Of a stretch of 45,878 bases of DNA, positions 7,831 to 18,004 are shown piece after piece (position 1 is the first letter of the stretch; each line of letters begins with the position of its first letter). The DNA comes from Sulfuricurvum sp. PD_MW2 (lineage in GTDB: Bacteria > Campylobacterota > Campylobacteria > Campylobacterales > Sulfurimonadaceae). The notes below the pieces were generated by a model. The model did not search any database. It had not been told where the DNA came from and saw only the letters and a list, made by a program, of their open reading frames with translations. A program made the position numbers and the translations under genes. The stretch lies in NCBI RefSeq assembly GCF_002633015.1, contig NZ_NSIU01000016.1:1-45878 (forward strand), given 5' to 3'.

Positions 7831-9435
7831 CTCACAACGCAGCGCTTCTCCTACGAGACGTGCTGCCACCTCTTTTTTCCCATCAATCGTAATCGAAATA
7901 GGCAATCCTCGCAACTCTCTTTTCTCTTCCAAACTTACCACTTTAACAACCAATTTTACATCTGGAGCGTATCGGAGAATTGCTTCGCAAATGAGTCTTT
8001 TTTTCTCCAAATTATCGAGTGTGATAATGACACTGACCGAATCTTTGGTACACAGCTTATCCAAAATAGCGCTCTTGGACATATCGCCAAAATAGACCTC
8101 TTGTTTATCTTTTAAAGCTTCTTCGACATGCTTATAGCTGTTATCGGCGACAACATAGTCTACCCCCTCAGCACGAAGCGCTTTGGCGACAAATTTGCCG
8201 ACCACACCATATCCGCACACAATAATATGATTTTTACGTCCCGGTAACATGGCAAAGGTTTCAGTCACACTGACGTCTTTGAAAAAATAGCTACTGATTG
8301 TGGATAAATAGGTCAAGACAAACGGAGTAACCACAATCGATAATACGACAACGAGAACCAAAAGCTGTGACAGCTCAGAGGGGATGAGATTGTTATTTCC
8401 CGCCAATGCAAAAATAGCGAATGAAAACTCTCCCACCTGAGAAAGGGCAACCGCTGTTTTGAAAGCGATTTTATTTTGGGAATAGATCTGAACAATGGTA
8501 AAAATAACCGCTGCTTTAATCACCAAAACACCGATTAAAAATGCCAATATTTCGAAAAAATGAAGGCCGAATAAGCCTAAATCGATCTTCATCCCGACCG
8601 TCACAAAGAATGTCCCCAGCAAGAGATCTTTAAACGGTGCAATGTCCGCTTCAACTTTATGGTGATAACGCGTTTCGGCGATAATCATCCCCGCAACAAA
8701 GGCTCCTAGCGAATAGGTAAACCCTGCATACGATGCCAAAAGTGAAGAAGCAACGACGATAACCAAAACCGATCCCATAAACAACTCATCCACTTCACTG
8801 CTCGATGAGAAGTGAAGGAGCCATGTCATCACCCGCTTACCGACGATAAAAAGCAACCCGATAATCACAACCGCACTCAAAAGTGTTTGCAATAATACAT
8901 CCCCGATGTTTTTCCCATCGGAACTTAAAAAACCGATCAAAATCAAAATTGGAATGACCGCGATATCTTGGAAAATCAAAATTCCGGTTGCTTTTTGACC
9001 GTAGGGACGGGCAATCTCTTTCGTCGATTTGAGATAGGTCAAAACAACCGCGGTAGAGGAGAGCGACAATGCCATCGAGGTGATCAAGGCCGTCTCTATC
9101 GAAATCCCCAAAATACCATATGCTACGGTGAAAAAAAGAACTGATGAGATCAGAACCTGAAAGCCTCCGTTGAAAAAAACATCTTTTTTCATTTTTGAAA
9201 GGCGTTGCAATGAAACCTCAAGTCCGATCGTAAACATCAAAAAGACGACCCCGAATTCCGCAATCATCGCAAGGGTATGGGAATCAGCCATATGGCGAAG
9301 ATCAAATGCATAGGCTACCGTCACACCGGTCAAAATATATCCGATAATCTGTGAAATTCCGAACCGTTTCAAAATAAGATTGACGACGATCGATAATCCC
9401 AAAGCAATAGTGACGTAATAAAGAGCAGATTCCAT
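7825..9435 (-). CDS. KefB/YbaL-type monovalent cation:proton antiporter (CPA2) with TrkA-N domain
   Basis: This 536-residue protein has an N-terminal CPA2 antiporter domain of about 12 helices (residues 1-375) with the LMFTIGLEVSL and AFVAGMIIAET motifs. The C-terminal cytoplasmic TrkA-N domain carries the nucleotide-binding motif VCGYGVVGKFVAKAL. Such proteins exchange K+ or Na+ for protons and are gated by nucleotides or thiols; the exact ion cannot be read from sequence. The ATG at 9435 is preferred over a TTG at 9453 because it begins directly before the first helix and has GGA five bases upstream. It is transcribed alone, divergent from pyrG. Confidence 0.88.
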   Translation of the reverse strand: MESALYYVTIALGLSIVVNLILKRFGISQIIGYILTGVTVAYAFDLRHMADSHTLAMIAEFGVVFLMFTIGLEVSLQRLSKMKKDVFFNGGFQVLISSVLFFTVAYGILGISIETALITSMALSLSSTAVVLTYLKSTKEIARPYGQKATGILIFQDIAVIPILILIGFLSSDGKNIGDVLLQTLLSAVVIIGLLFIVGKRVMTWLLHFSSSSEVDELFMGSVLVIVVASSLLASYAGFTYSLGAFVAGMIIAETRYHHKVEADIAPFKDLLLGTFFVTVGMKIDLGLFGLHFFEILAFLIGVLVIKAAVIFTIVQIYSQNKIAFKTAVALSQVGEFSFAIFALAGNNNLIPSELSQLLVLVVVLSIVVTPFVLTYLSTISSYFFKDVSVTETFAMLPGRKNHIIVCGYGVVGKFVAKALRAEGVDYVVADNSYKHVEEALKDKQEVYFGDMSKSAILDKLCTKDSVSVIITLDNLEKKRLICEAILRYAPDVKLVVKVVSLEEKRELRGLPISITIDGKKEVAARLVGEALRCEL

Positions 9436-9477
9436 AAATTTCCAATTTTTCAAACATTTTTATAAGACTTCAAAGTA

Positions 9478-9483
9478 TATAAT
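9478..9483 (+). promoter_or_regulatory. Promoter -10 upstream of pyrG
   Basis: TATAAT at 9478-9483 lies about 95 bases before the pyrG ATG in the gap shared with the divergent antiporter gene. It would give an untranslated leader of roughly 88 bases. I see no obvious attenuator hairpin with a U-run in that leader. Confidence 0.45.
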
Positions 9484-9577
9484 ACGTTCCTTAAGAAGAG
9501 TGCTAAAAACAGCTCTATTTTGGGTCAGAGCGCCCATTCAACCCCATTTTCGGCTTCAGATTGATAAGGATTAACGT

Positions 9578-11206
9578 ATGACCAAGTATATTTTTGTGAC
9601 CGGAGGGGTACTCAGCTCACTCGGTAAAGGGATCACCGCAGCGAGTATTGGTGCATTGCTCAAACACGCCGGAAAACAAGTCGGCATGCTAAAAATTGAC
9701 CCGTACATCAACGTCGATCCGGGGACTATGAGTCCGCTCGAGCACGGTGAAGTATTCGTCACCAAAGATGGTGCCGAAACTGACCTTGATATCGGAAACT
9801 ACGAGCGTTTCCTCAACGCATCGTTTCTACGAACCAGTAACTTTACGACAGGACAAGTCTACAGTTCGGTTATCGAGCGCGAGCGCAGCGGCGGATACTT
9901 GGGGCAAACCATCCAAGTCGTTCCGCATATCGTCGGTGAGATCGTCGATCGTATCAAAAAAGCGGGTGAGGGACATGAGATCCTTGTCGTCGAACTCGGC
10001 GGTACCGTAGGAGACATCGAGGGATTGCCGTACATGGAAGCGATCCGTATGATGAAACATGATGACGAGGTCGAAGGTACATTTTTTATCCATGTCACCC
10101 TTATCCCGTTTATCAAAGCCGCAGGTGAGCATAAAAGCAAACCAACCCAACACTCGGTTCAAGAACTTCGCCGTATCGGTATCACTCCGCAAATGATTAT
10201 CGCGCGAAGCGAAGAGCGGTTGCCAAAAACGTTTAAAAAGAAACTCGCCCTTGCGTGTGATGTGAGTTCAGACAGTATCATCGAAGCGACGGATGAGCAA
10301 ACGATCTATGCCGTACCGCTCAGTTTCTTGCAACAAAACATCCTTGCACCGATTGCAAAAGAGCTCGAGTTGGGTGAACTCAAACCGGATATGGAGCAAT
10401 GGGATTCGTTGGTCAAAAAAATCGTCTCTCCGAAACACCATATCACCATCGGTTTCGTTGGTAAATATTTGGAGCTTAAAGAGTCGTACAAATCACTGAT
10501 CGAAGCACTTATTCACTCAGGTGCCCATCTCGATACCCGTGTCGCAATCCACTGGGTTGACAGTGAAAAAATCGAAACACAAGGTGCAGAAGCACTTCTA
10601 CGCGACTGTGACTCCGTTCTTGTCGCCGGTGGGTTCGGTAATCGCGGTGTTGAAGGCAAGATCGAAGCCATCCGTTATGCACGTGAAAATAATATCCCGT
10701 ATTTGGGAATCTGTTTGGGAATGCAACTCTCCATCGTCGAATACGCACGCAATGTCCTCGGATATGAAGATGCCAATTCGATCGAATTCAATCCAACAAC
10801 CACTCATCCGATGATCTATCTGATCGACAACTTCATCGATCAATCGGGTGAAACACAGCTTCGCACCCACCACTCTCCGATGGGGGGAACTCTCCGTTTG
10901 GGTGAATATCCGTGTGAAACCAAAGAGGGTTCAAAACTGCGTGCGGCATACAATAATGAAGCATTGATCTATGAACGTCACCGTCACCGCTACGAAGCCA
11001 ACCCTACCTATCGCGAAGCGCTCGAAAAAGCAGGGATGATCGTCACCGGTGAATCTCACGGTCTAATCGAAGCAGTAGAGATCCCTGCTCATCCATGGTT
11101 TTTAGGGGTACAATTCCACCCAGAATTTACCTCACGCCTTCAAAGCCCGAATGCATCGATTCTCGGGTTTGTAAAAGCAACGTTTGCGCATGCATACCCT
11201 GCCTGA
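9578..11206 (+). CDS. pyrG: CTP synthase
   Basis: The 542-residue enzyme makes CTP from UTP, ATP and glutamine. The N-terminal synthase domain starts [18 protein letters not shown] with its P-loop and continues to about 270. The C-terminal class I glutaminase has the nucleophile Cys in [10 protein letters not shown] near residue 384, and His-Glu in the [10 protein letters not shown] motif near 520. Length and motif spacing are standard. AAGGATTA precedes the ATG. It overlaps recJ by 17 bases and appears to lead a long plus-strand cluster. Confidence 0.97.
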   Translation: MTKYIFVTGGVLSSLGKGITAASIGALLKHAGKQVGMLKIDPYINVDPGTMSPLEHGEVFVTKDGAETDLDIGNYERFLNASFLRTSNFTTGQVYSSVIERERSGGYLGQTIQVVPHIVGEIVDRIKKAGEGHEILVVELGGTVGDIEGLPYMEAIRMMKHDDEVEGTFFIHVTLIPFIKAAGEHKSKPTQHSVQELRRIGITPQMIIARSEERLPKTFKKKLALACDVSSDSIIEATDEQTIYAVPLSFLQQNILAPIAKELELGELKPDMEQWDSLVKKIVSPKHHITIGFVGKYLELKESYKSLIEALIHSGAHLDTRVAIHWVDSEKIETQGAEALLRDCDSVLVAGGFGNRGVEGKIEAIRYARENNIPYLGICLGMQLSIVEYARNVLGYEDANSIEFNPTTTHPMIYLIDNFIDQSGETQLRTHHSPMGGTLRLGEYPCETKEGSKLRAAYNNEALIYERHRHRYEANPTYREALEKAGMIVTGESHGLIEAVEIPAHPWFLGVQFHPEFTSRLQSPNASILGFVKATFAHAYPA

Positions 11207-12785
11207 GGTTCCCCTTCTCGATCACACACGATTGGAGAGTTTTTTAGCGCGCCGATTTGAGGCGCAGAGTGAAAAACTCTCCGATATCCCCCACCCTACT
11301 CTTCTCAAAGACGCACTCAAAGGCTCAAAACGTTTAGCCGATGCAATCCGCAGCAAAGAAACTATTGCCCTCGTCGGTGACTACGATGTCGATGGAGTCA
11401 CCTCCACGGCTATTGTCAAACGTTTTTTTGACCTCATCGACTATCCTTTGATCACAACGATACCGAATCGATTTACCGATGGGTACGGTGTTTCCAAAAC
11501 CGTCTTGGAGCGATTGGAAGCTGATGTCATATTTACGGTGGACAACGGAATCAATGCCCTCGAAGCCGCAGCAGTGTGCAGGAGCAGAGGGATTGATCTG
11601 ATCATCACCGATCACCATACGCCAGGAGACACTCTCCCCGATGCCTATGCTATCATTAATCCAAAACAGTTGGATTGCCCCTATCCGTTCAAAGAGATAT
11701 GCGGAGCACAGGTCGGCTGGCTCCTCATGGGACTTTTGAAGCAAGAGCTCAACCTCTCGATCGATATGCGTCAATTTTTTCCGTTTTTATCTCTCGCGAT
11801 CATCGCCGATGTGATGCCGCTGGTGGGAATCAACCGCGCAATTGTCAAAACCGGATTGGAGATGATGAACCGCTCACAACTTCCCGCATTTGCCATGATT
11901 CGCGATTTCTTGAACCGTTCTTCCATCTCTTCTGAGGACATTGCCTTTCAAATCGCACCGCGTATCAACTCGGCCGGACGACTCGAAGATGCCTCTATCG
12001 CTCTTGAATTTTTGCTGGCCAATACCACCGAAAAAGCGTATCATCAATTTGAATTGCTCACGGCGCTCAATACTTTACGCAAAGAGACCGAAGCCCAAAA
12101 CACTGCCGAAGCGATGGAGTGCGTCAATCCTTCCGATTCAGTGATCGTCGTTGCGGGTGAGCATTGGAATGAGGGAGTTGTGGGAATCGTCGCTTCGCGT
12201 CTGGTCAGTCACTTCCAAAAACCCGCCATCGTACTCAGTATCCATAACGGCATTGCCAAAGGCTCCGGACGTAGCATCGGGAACGTCGATCTTTATACTC
12301 TCATCAAATCCCAAGAGTATCTTTTAAGCAAATTCGGCGGACATAAAATGGCAGCCGGCTTATCAATGAGCATTGAGAACGTCGATGCATTTCGCATCGG
12401 GATCAATCAGGCTGCACGCACCATCCCGCCCGAAGATTTTATCCCCCATAACGATGTTATCGGAGAACTCGAACACGAGATGATCAATTTCCAGCTCCTA
12501 GAACTATTAGAGCGGTTTGAACCTTACGGTGAAGGGAATCCCCGACCAAAGTTTCTGATCCGAGAAGCGGATGTGATCGCCGTAAAGCTTTTCGGAAGCG
12601 ATCAATCGCACAGTCGCATTGAACTGCGCCCCAAAGCGCTCAGTCCAAAAACACTCGAACTGATCGCATTTCGCCGAACACTCGAATGTCCGAAAAACAA
12701 AAAAATCTCCTGCAGCTATACCGTCAATAAAAACGAGTGGAACGGGCGTGTCTCGATTCAACTTATGATAGAGCGGCTATTTTGA
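11190..12785 (+). CDS. recJ: Single-stranded-DNA exonuclease RecJ
   Basis: This 531-residue DHH phosphoesterase has motif [14 protein letters not shown] near residues 62-74, the DHH motif IITDHHTPG near 140, and the DHHA1 motif GSGRS followed by [15 protein letters not shown]-terminal OB-like domain follows (about 440-531). RecJ degrades 5'-ended single strands in recombination and repair. The length is at the short end for RecJ but complete. The ATG at 11190 is chosen over a TTG two codons upstream. It overlaps the pyrG end by 17 bases and the following lipoprotein start by 4. Confidence 0.95.
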   Translation: MHTLPEVPLLDHTRLESFLARRFEAQSEKLSDIPHPTLLKDALKGSKRLADAIRSKETIALVGDYDVDGVTSTAIVKRFFDLIDYPLITTIPNRFTDGYGVSKTVLERLEADVIFTVDNGINALEAAAVCRSRGIDLIITDHHTPGDTLPDAYAIINPKQLDCPYPFKEICGAQVGWLLMGLLKQELNLSIDMRQFFPFLSLAIIADVMPLVGINRAIVKTGLEMMNRSQLPAFAMIRDFLNRSSISSEDIAFQIAPRINSAGRLEDASIALEFLLANTTEKAYHQFELLTALNTLRKETEAQNTAEAMECVNPSDSVIVVAGEHWNEGVVGIVASRLVSHFQKPAIVLSIHNGIAKGSGRSIGNVDLYTLIKSQEYLLSKFGGHKMAAGLSMSIENVDAFRIGINQAARTIPPEDFIPHNDVIGELEHEMINFQLLELLERFEPYGEGNPRPKFLIREADVIAVKLFGSDQSHSRIELRPKALSPKTLELIAFRRTLECPKNKKISCSYTVNKNEWNGRVSIQLMIERLF

Positions 12786-13240
12786 TCTACCGTTTCCTCC
12801 TCGTCGTATTGTTTTTCATCGGGTGCGGCTCCCCCGATGCAGCGCTGCCTTACCCTATCACAATCAGCGAAGAGGGTCTTGGAGCCATTCATCCTGATAC
12901 ACCGATCAATCAAATCAATACACTCTTGAGCGGTTTTGACTTTGAAAAACTCTCTCAGGTCTCCTCTGATCACAACAACGTGATTCTCCAAATGAAACGA
13001 GCCGGCCACCCTATCGCGCAAATCGTCTCCGATGAAACAGGAAAAAAAATTGCCGTGATCTACATAACCTCCAATCTCATCAAAAATAAGCAGGGATTGG
13101 GGCTGGGCGATACACTTCCCAAAAACAAGCATATTCTCTGTAAAGGCGATCTGTGCACAGGGACAAATGAACCCTCTGTACACTATCGCATTGACCCGAA
13201 TCGTCGGACTATCCTCGAAATAACCTTTTCACGGCTATAA
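12782..13240 (+). CDS. Lipoprotein resembling the DUF1131 (YfeY-like) family
   Basis: The 152-residue protein begins with a hydrophobic signal ending in the lipobox FIGC, with the lipidated Cys near residue 15, so it should be a lipoprotein. The mature part has the order seen in enterobacterial YfeY/DUF1131: ISEEGLGAIHPDTP, then a central strand pair, IAVIYITS, GLGLGDTL and a late Cys pair (ILCKGDLC), which may form a disulfide. That assignment is by eye and not certain. The best start is TTG at 12782, overlapping the recJ stop; an upstream ATG at 12737 would put 15 polar residues before the signal. Function of the family is unknown. Confidence 0.7.
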   Translation: MIYRFLLVVLFFIGCGSPDAALPYPITISEEGLGAIHPDTPINQINTLLSGFDFEKLSQVSSDHNNVILQMKRAGHPIAQIVSDETGKKIAVIYITSNLIKNKQGLGLGDTLPKNKHILCKGDLCTGTNEPSVHYRIDPNRRTILEITFSRL

Positions 13241-13241
13241 T
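13236..13241 (+). promoter_or_regulatory. Possible -10 for a leaderless TPR-gene transcript
   Basis: TATAAT at 13236-13241 spans the stop codon of the lipoprotein gene and ends six bases before the next ATG (13248). Initiation at the normal distance would fall on the A of that ATG. No Shine-Dalgarno precedes this start. The hexamer could be coincidental because it includes the stop codon TAA. Confidence 0.3.
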
Positions 13242-13247
13242 ACACCT

Positions 13248-14291
13248 ATGGATACATTTTTTATTGAATTTCGCGATCCCCTTTTCGGTATCGTTGTTTT
13301 TTTCATCCTTCTTTTTGTGCTCTCTTTTTTGAGCTATTGGTGGGGGCGATACAAAAGTGTTCGGGAACACCGTGATCTCGAATCGTTTTTGGGGAAATTC
13401 GAATCGATCGGCGAAGGGGACAAACTTGCCGAGCAGGTTCAAACAAACTCTATCACCAGCGAATCGTGGCTCTTGCTTGCCCAAAGTTTTGAGCATCAGG
13501 GGAACTATGAAAAAAGTGTCGAAATCTATCATGCACTCCTGGCTAAAAACCGTGATCCCATTTTCCAAAAAGATGCATTGCTGCTATTGGGAAAAAGCTT
13601 TTTCAAAGCGGGATTTTTAGAGCGTTCCCGTCAGACCTTCTTGCAAATTTTGGGCAATTCGCCGCGGACTCCGCAAGCGCTCCATTATTTGATTCTGATT
13701 TATGAGCAGCTTCAGCAATACGACAAAGCGCTTGAAGTGATGGAATCTCTCGAAGAGCTCTCTACCGATGCTCTGAGTGAAAAACTCTATTTACAATGCC
13801 GACTTCTCATCAGTGATCATCGAATCGGTATCGATCAAAAAGCGCAACAACTAATCGCTCTTTATGAAGAACACCATGCTTTGGGATATATGATTTTTGA
13901 ATGGCTCTTTACTTATAGAGCACATGAAGCGTGGAAATATTTTGATCAGTCGTTGAGCGAACGCCTGAGCGACGTGTTGTGGCGGTTGGGAGATGAAAAT
14001 CTTGATTTGGATATAATTGCACGTAACACCTATCTGCGTGAGCTTTTCAGTGCGAGAGGATCACTCGAATTGGCCGAAGGAAGTTCGATTTTCGAACTGG
14101 ATGTTCTCATCGCCCTTCGCCGCTGCGGTGTGGCAAAATCGACGTTGCAGTTTGAATACACGTGTAACAAATGCAATCAAATCTCATTTTTGCCGTTCCA
14201 CCGCTGCCCGCACTGCCACGCCATCGATAGCGTTCAGAGCATCATGAATCTTTCAAAGGAACGTTTTGAAGAAAATAACTCTCTTCAGTGA
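13248..14291 (+). CDS. LapB/YciM-like TPR protein with N-terminal anchor and C-terminal zinc ribbon
   Basis: The 347-residue protein starts with a membrane helix (about residues 11-30). It is followed by TPR-type helical repeats from about 70 to 280 (for example SWLLLAQSFEHQGNYEKSVEIY) and a C-terminal CNKC...CPHC zinc ribbon near 305-325. This architecture matches E. coli LapB (YciM), which regulates LPS synthesis through FtsH-mediated LpxC turnover. LapB is about 40 residues longer, so the functional assignment is by architecture only. It overlaps rnhA by 26 bases. Confidence 0.78.
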   Translation: MDTFFIEFRDPLFGIVVFFILLFVLSFLSYWWGRYKSVREHRDLESFLGKFESIGEGDKLAEQVQTNSITSESWLLLAQSFEHQGNYEKSVEIYHALLAKNRDPIFQKDALLLLGKSFFKAGFLERSRQTFLQILGNSPRTPQALHYLILIYEQLQQYDKALEVMESLEELSTDALSEKLYLQCRLLISDHRIGIDQKAQQLIALYEEHHALGYMIFEWLFTYRAHEAWKYFDQSLSERLSDVLWRLGDENLDLDIIARNTYLRELFSARGSLELAEGSSIFELDVLIALRRCGVAKSTLQFEYTCNKCNQISFLPFHRCPHCHAIDSVQSIMNLSKERFEENNSLQ

Positions 14292-14700
14292 CGGCTCAGC
14301 GCTGGGAAATCCGGGGCCGGGAGGATACGGTGCAATTCTCCGCTACGGAGACAAAGAACGGATCATCAGCGGCGGGGAAGAGCATACGACCAATAACCGT
14401 ATGGAACTTTTGGGAGTGATCGAAGGGTTACGTGCGCTCAAAGAACCGTGCGACGTCACGATCATCTCAGATTCTTCCTACGTGATCAAAGGGATCAACG
14501 AGTGGCTTGAGGGGTGGATCAAACGCAACTTTGCCAAGGTGAAAAACCCCGATTTGTGGCAAGAATATATCCGTGTTGCCAAGCCCCACCAAATCAACGG
14601 AGTATGGGTACGCGGCCACAACGGCCATCCCGAAAACGAACGGTGTGACCTCATCGCCCGAGATGAGGCGGAAAAATTTAAAAAAGGATTGAAGAACTAA
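14266..14700 (+). CDS. rnhA: Ribonuclease HI
   Basis: The 144-residue enzyme removes RNA from RNA:DNA hybrids. Catalytic residues are visible: Asp in [15 protein letters not shown] (residue 9), Glu in [10 protein letters not shown], Asp in [12 protein letters not shown], and Asp in [12 protein letters not shown], with the conserved His in [10 protein letters not shown]. The start is a TTG at 14266, supported by AAAGGA about seven bases upstream and by the N-terminus matching the family; no in-frame ATG would keep the first catalytic Asp. It overlaps the TPR gene by 26 bases, and its stop shares a base with rnc. Confidence 0.95.
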   Translation: MKKITLFSDGSALGNPGPGGYGAILRYGDKERIISGGEEHTTNNRMELLGVIEGLRALKEPCDVTIISDSSYVIKGINEWLEGWIKRNFAKVKNPDLWQEYIRVAKPHQINGVWVRGHNGHPENERCDLIARDEAEKFKKGLKN

Positions 14701-15380
14701 TGGATAACTTAACGACCCTGCAAGAACAACTAGGGTACACCTTTAAAAACAAAGAGCTCCTTATTGAAGCGCTGACGCACAAAAGCTATAAACAGCCCTA
14801 CAATAATGAGCGCTTGGAGTTTTTAGGAGACGCGGTACTCGATCTCATCGTCGGTGAATACCTCTACAAAAAGTTTCGTGGCTATGATGAGGGGAAACTC
14901 TCCAAAATGCGTGCATCACTCGTCAACGAAGGGGGATTTACCTCTTTGGCCAATCATATCGCTCTAGGAGAGTATATCTATCTCTCAAATGCCGAAGAGA
15001 ACAACAACGGCAGAACCAAAAGTTCTCTTTTATCCAATGCATTCGAAGCGGTAATGGGAGCAATCTACCTCGAAACCGGTCTGCAAAAGGTCCAAGAGAT
15101 CACGATTGAATTGCTCGAATACGTCCATCCCGATATTTCGCTCGATTCGCTCTTCAAAGATTACAAAACCTCGCTCCAAGAGCTGACACAAGCCCACTAT
15201 GGAACAACTCCGGAGTATCAGCTTATTGCCGAACACGGACCGGATCATAAAAAAGAGTTTGAAGTGGCTGTCATTATTGACGGCAAACGGTACGCTTCGG
15301 CCTGCGGAAAAAGCAAAAAACAAGCACAGCAGGAAGCGGCACAAATCGCATTGGAAATGTTAAACAAGGAGCTCAAATGA
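14700..15380 (+). CDS. rnc: Ribonuclease III
   Basis: The 226-residue double-strand-specific endoribonuclease processes rRNA and some mRNAs. The N-terminal catalytic domain has the signature [14 protein letters not shown] near residues 36-49 and the second acidic site [14 protein letters not shown] near 112. The C-terminal double-strand RNA-binding domain (about 150-225) ends in the typical [16 protein letters not shown] helix. The start overlaps the rnhA stop (TAATG) and the end overlaps aroC by four bases. Confidence 0.96.
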   Translation: MDNLTTLQEQLGYTFKNKELLIEALTHKSYKQPYNNERLEFLGDAVLDLIVGEYLYKKFRGYDEGKLSKMRASLVNEGGFTSLANHIALGEYIYLSNAEENNNGRTKSSLLSNAFEAVMGAIYLETGLQKVQEITIELLEYVHPDISLDSLFKDYKTSLQELTQAHYGTTPEYQLIAEHGPDHKKEFEVAVIIDGKRYASACGKSKKQAQQEAAQIALEMLNKELK

Positions 15381-16450
15381 ATCGGTTCGGTGAACGTTTT
15401 AGCATGACCACCTTCGGCGAATCCCACGGAAAAGCGATCGGGTGTGTCCTTGATGGTGTTCCTGCCGGATTAGCGATTGATGAAGCATATATTCAAAGCG
15501 AACTTGACCGCCGCAAACCGGGACAAAACGAGTTTGCTACCGCCCGCAAGGAATCCGATCAAGTTGAAATTCTCAGCGGGGTATTCGAGGGGCTCAGTAC
15601 CGGTACACCGATTATGATGGTAATCTATAACACCGATCAAAAAAGCGGAGATTACAGTAATGTCAAAGATATTTTTCGCCCGGGGCATGCTGACTTTACC
15701 TACTTTCACAAATACGGTCTACGTGACTATCGCGGCGGCGGACGCTCAAGTGCACGTGAAACGGCGGCACGAGTTGCCGGAGGTGCAGTTGCGAAACTGA
15801 TGCTTCGAGAGTTAGGAATCGAGTGCGAGAGCGGTATCAGTGCCATTCACGGCATCGAAGCACAATCTCTCGACTTCACCTATCCTCGCAATAGTCCTAT
15901 CTATGCTCTCGATCCGAACGTTGAAGATGCACAAAAAGCGGCTATCTTAGATGCCAAAAATGCCCATGACTCCGTCGGAGGTGTTGCTACTGTAAAAATC
16001 AGCGGTCTGCCGATCGGCTTAGGCGAAGGGCTTTATTACAAACTCGATGCCGTTTTGGCCGAAGCGATGATGGGGATCAATGCCGTCAAAGCAGTCGAAA
16101 TCGGCGAGGGGATTCACAGCGCAGAGCTCCTCGCGAGCCAAAACAACGATCCGATCACCCCAAAGGGATTTAAATCGAACCATGCGGGAGGAATTTTAGG
16201 CGGCATGAGTAATGGCGACGACATTCTGGTCCGTGTCCATTTTAAACCGACCCCTTCCATCTTCATCGATCAAGAGAGCGTCAATACTGAAAACGAAAGC
16301 GTCCACGTCTCTCTCAAAGGGCGTCATGATCCCTGCGTCGCCGTACGCGGTTCCGTCGTTGCTGAATCGATGGCGGCACTCGTCATAGCCGATATGGTGT
16401 TACTCAACATGGGACGAACGATGAGCGGGGTTGCCAACTACTATAAATAA
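15377..16450 (+). CDS. aroC: Chorismate synthase
   Basis: The 357-residue enzyme converts EPSP to chorismate, the last common step of aromatic amino-acid synthesis, using reduced FMN. The N-terminal [22 protein letters not shown]-type region is present. So are [14 protein letters not shown], the [19 protein letters not shown] signature and the late [15 protein letters not shown]. The length is that of the short bacterial form. ATGA overlap with rnc; a 58-base gap follows before the PIN-PhoH gene. Confidence 0.97.
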   Translation: MNRFGERFSMTTFGESHGKAIGCVLDGVPAGLAIDEAYIQSELDRRKPGQNEFATARKESDQVEILSGVFEGLSTGTPIMMVIYNTDQKSGDYSNVKDIFRPGHADFTYFHKYGLRDYRGGGRSSARETAARVAGGAVAKLMLRELGIECESGISAIHGIEAQSLDFTYPRNSPIYALDPNVEDAQKAAILDAKNAHDSVGGVATVKISGLPIGLGEGLYYKLDAVLAEAMMGINAVKAVEIGEGIHSAELLASQNNDPITPKGFKSNHAGGILGGMSNGDDILVRVHFKPTPSIFIDQESVNTENESVHVSLKGRHDPCVAVRGSVVAESMAALVIADMVLLNMGRTMSGVANYYK

Positions 16451-16508
16451 GTGCCTCACTTAAGATTATTTTCGCTACCATAGATTATCTTATCCCAAAG
16501 GTTTTTCT

Positions 16509-17972
16509 GTGGCAAGCGTTCAAAACTGCTACCTTCTCGATACCTCCGTTATCTTGGATGATCCAACCAATATTTTACGTATCAGCGATGAAAATCATAA
16601 CGGTGTTGTCATCACTAACGTCGTTTTGGCCGAACTCAACAGTAAAAAAGACGATATGCGTTCCGAAGCGGGCTTTCAGGCACGTGAATTTTTCCGCCTT
16701 GCGGATGCTGCATGGGGTGAGCCGATCAGTTTCATCGAGCTCCCCGAGTGTGTCCGAAAGCACGTCAGTGTCGAAGAGTGCAAAAATGACCGCTACTATC
16801 GCTTGTCTTTGAATTTTGATCGTTCATTGCACGGCGGTGAAGCAAATCTTATCGATCTCTTTATCATTCACCGTGAGCACTACCGCATTTCGCATAATTT
16901 CTCCGAACCAAAAGGGATTAATGATGCCAAGATCGGCGAGATTGCCGATGATTATGATCTCACTCTCCTCTCCAATGATATGTCCTTTCGTATCGCCGCT
17001 GAGATCCGTGGTATCCGCACCCAAAGTATCCGTAACAGCAGTGTCGAAGCACCCGAACAAATCGATTTTACCTACACCTACGAATACGAAGAGACCCCTG
17101 CCCTTCCAAGTGATGTCGAACACCATAACTTCGATCAGCTCACCTTTGTCCAAAAAGCACTCAGTACCTCATCGGAGATGTACGAAACAGGGATTCAGCG
17201 TCACGCATTTTGTTTCAATAACCAAATCGAATGGTGTGATTTTGACCGCCGATTCGGAGAACACTTCAATGAGGAGCTGGTACGTCCGCTCAATCTGGAG
17301 CAAAAGTTTTACTACGCGATGATGACCCATCCCCAAAATTACGTGACTGTTGTCTCCGGATCTACCGGATCGGGAAAAACGCTCGTCGCGCTTCAAGCAG
17401 GATTGGAGTTGGTCGAAGAGGGAATTGTAGAGGGGATTATTTATGCGCGAAATACCGTTACCTCGAACGATCAAGCAGCAGAACTCGGTTTTCGCAAAGG
17501 GGATGAAGAACAAAAACTCAGTTTCTTCATGTATCCGCTCTACTCTGCCGTCAATTTTACCATCGAACACCAAAGCAAACGCTCGATTGATGCACGCGTC
17601 GAGTATACCGGCAATACCAACTCGGTCAAACGGGAAAATGCGACCGAAGTTTTTATGAAAAAATACAATATCGAGACGATGGACATAGCCCACTTACGTG
17701 GAACCACCATCTCGCGCAAATTCGTGATCATCGATGAAGCGCAGAACATGACCAATGCAACGCTCAAACTCATCGGAACCCGTATGGGGGATGAAACACG
17801 TCTTGTCGTCATGGGTGATCCAGGGCAAATCGACCACCCGTTCCTCTCAAAACGACGAAATGCCCTTGTGACGTTACTCAATAAAGCACAGCATAATAAT
17901 TTTATTGCAGGGATTCAGTTACGTCATACAATCCGAAGTCAAGTAGCCGATTGGTTTGATAAAAATTTTTGA
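16509..17972 (+). CDS. PIN-domain/PhoH ATPase fusion (PhoH2-like)
   Basis: The 487-residue protein joins an N-terminal PIN nuclease domain (about residues 1-150) to a C-terminal PhoH-type ATPase (about 245-487). PIN acidic residues are visible in YLLDTSVILDDP, Glu in VLAELNSKK and Asp in LLSNDMSFR. The ATPase has Walker A VSGSTGSGKT near 285-293, Walker B KFVIIDEAQNM and a GDPGQIDHP sensor segment. PhoH2-type fusions in other bacteria act as RNA-unwinding ribonucleases; the role here is inferred. The start is GTG at 16509, with AAAGG upstream. It is followed by a strong hairpin shared with the convergent nifU. Confidence 0.88.
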   Translation: MASVQNCYLLDTSVILDDPTNILRISDENHNGVVITNVVLAELNSKKDDMRSEAGFQAREFFRLADAAWGEPISFIELPECVRKHVSVEECKNDRYYRLSLNFDRSLHGGEANLIDLFIIHREHYRISHNFSEPKGINDAKIGEIADDYDLTLLSNDMSFRIAAEIRGIRTQSIRNSSVEAPEQIDFTYTYEYEETPALPSDVEHHNFDQLTFVQKALSTSSEMYETGIQRHAFCFNNQIEWCDFDRRFGEHFNEELVRPLNLEQKFYYAMMTHPQNYVTVVSGSTGSGKTLVALQAGLELVEEGIVEGIIYARNTVTSNDQAAELGFRKGDEEQKLSFFMYPLYSAVNFTIEHQSKRSIDARVEYTGNTNSVKRENATEVFMKKYNIETMDIAHLRGTTISRKFVIIDEAQNMTNATLKLIGTRMGDETRLVVMGDPGQIDHPFLSKRRNALVTLLNKAQHNNFIAGIQLRHTIRSQVADWFDKNF

Positions 17973-17978
17973 AGGCAA

Positions 17979-18000
17979 TATTCCCGCGAATGCGGGAATA
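17979..18000. terminator. Bidirectional hairpin between phoH and nifU
   Basis: A perfect 9-bp stem TATTCCCGC / GCGGGAATA encloses the loop GAAT in the 32-base gap between two convergent genes. It has a GC-rich core with AT-rich ends. T-runs are short on both sides, so it is a plausible bidirectional terminator rather than a textbook one. Confidence 0.7.
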
Positions 18001-18004
18001 ATAG

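Noticed and set aside
15748-15763. CACGTGAAAC half-site in aroC
   Set aside because: Only the right half resembles parS, and it falls in the conserved [10 protein letters not shown] codons of chorismate synthase, which explain it.
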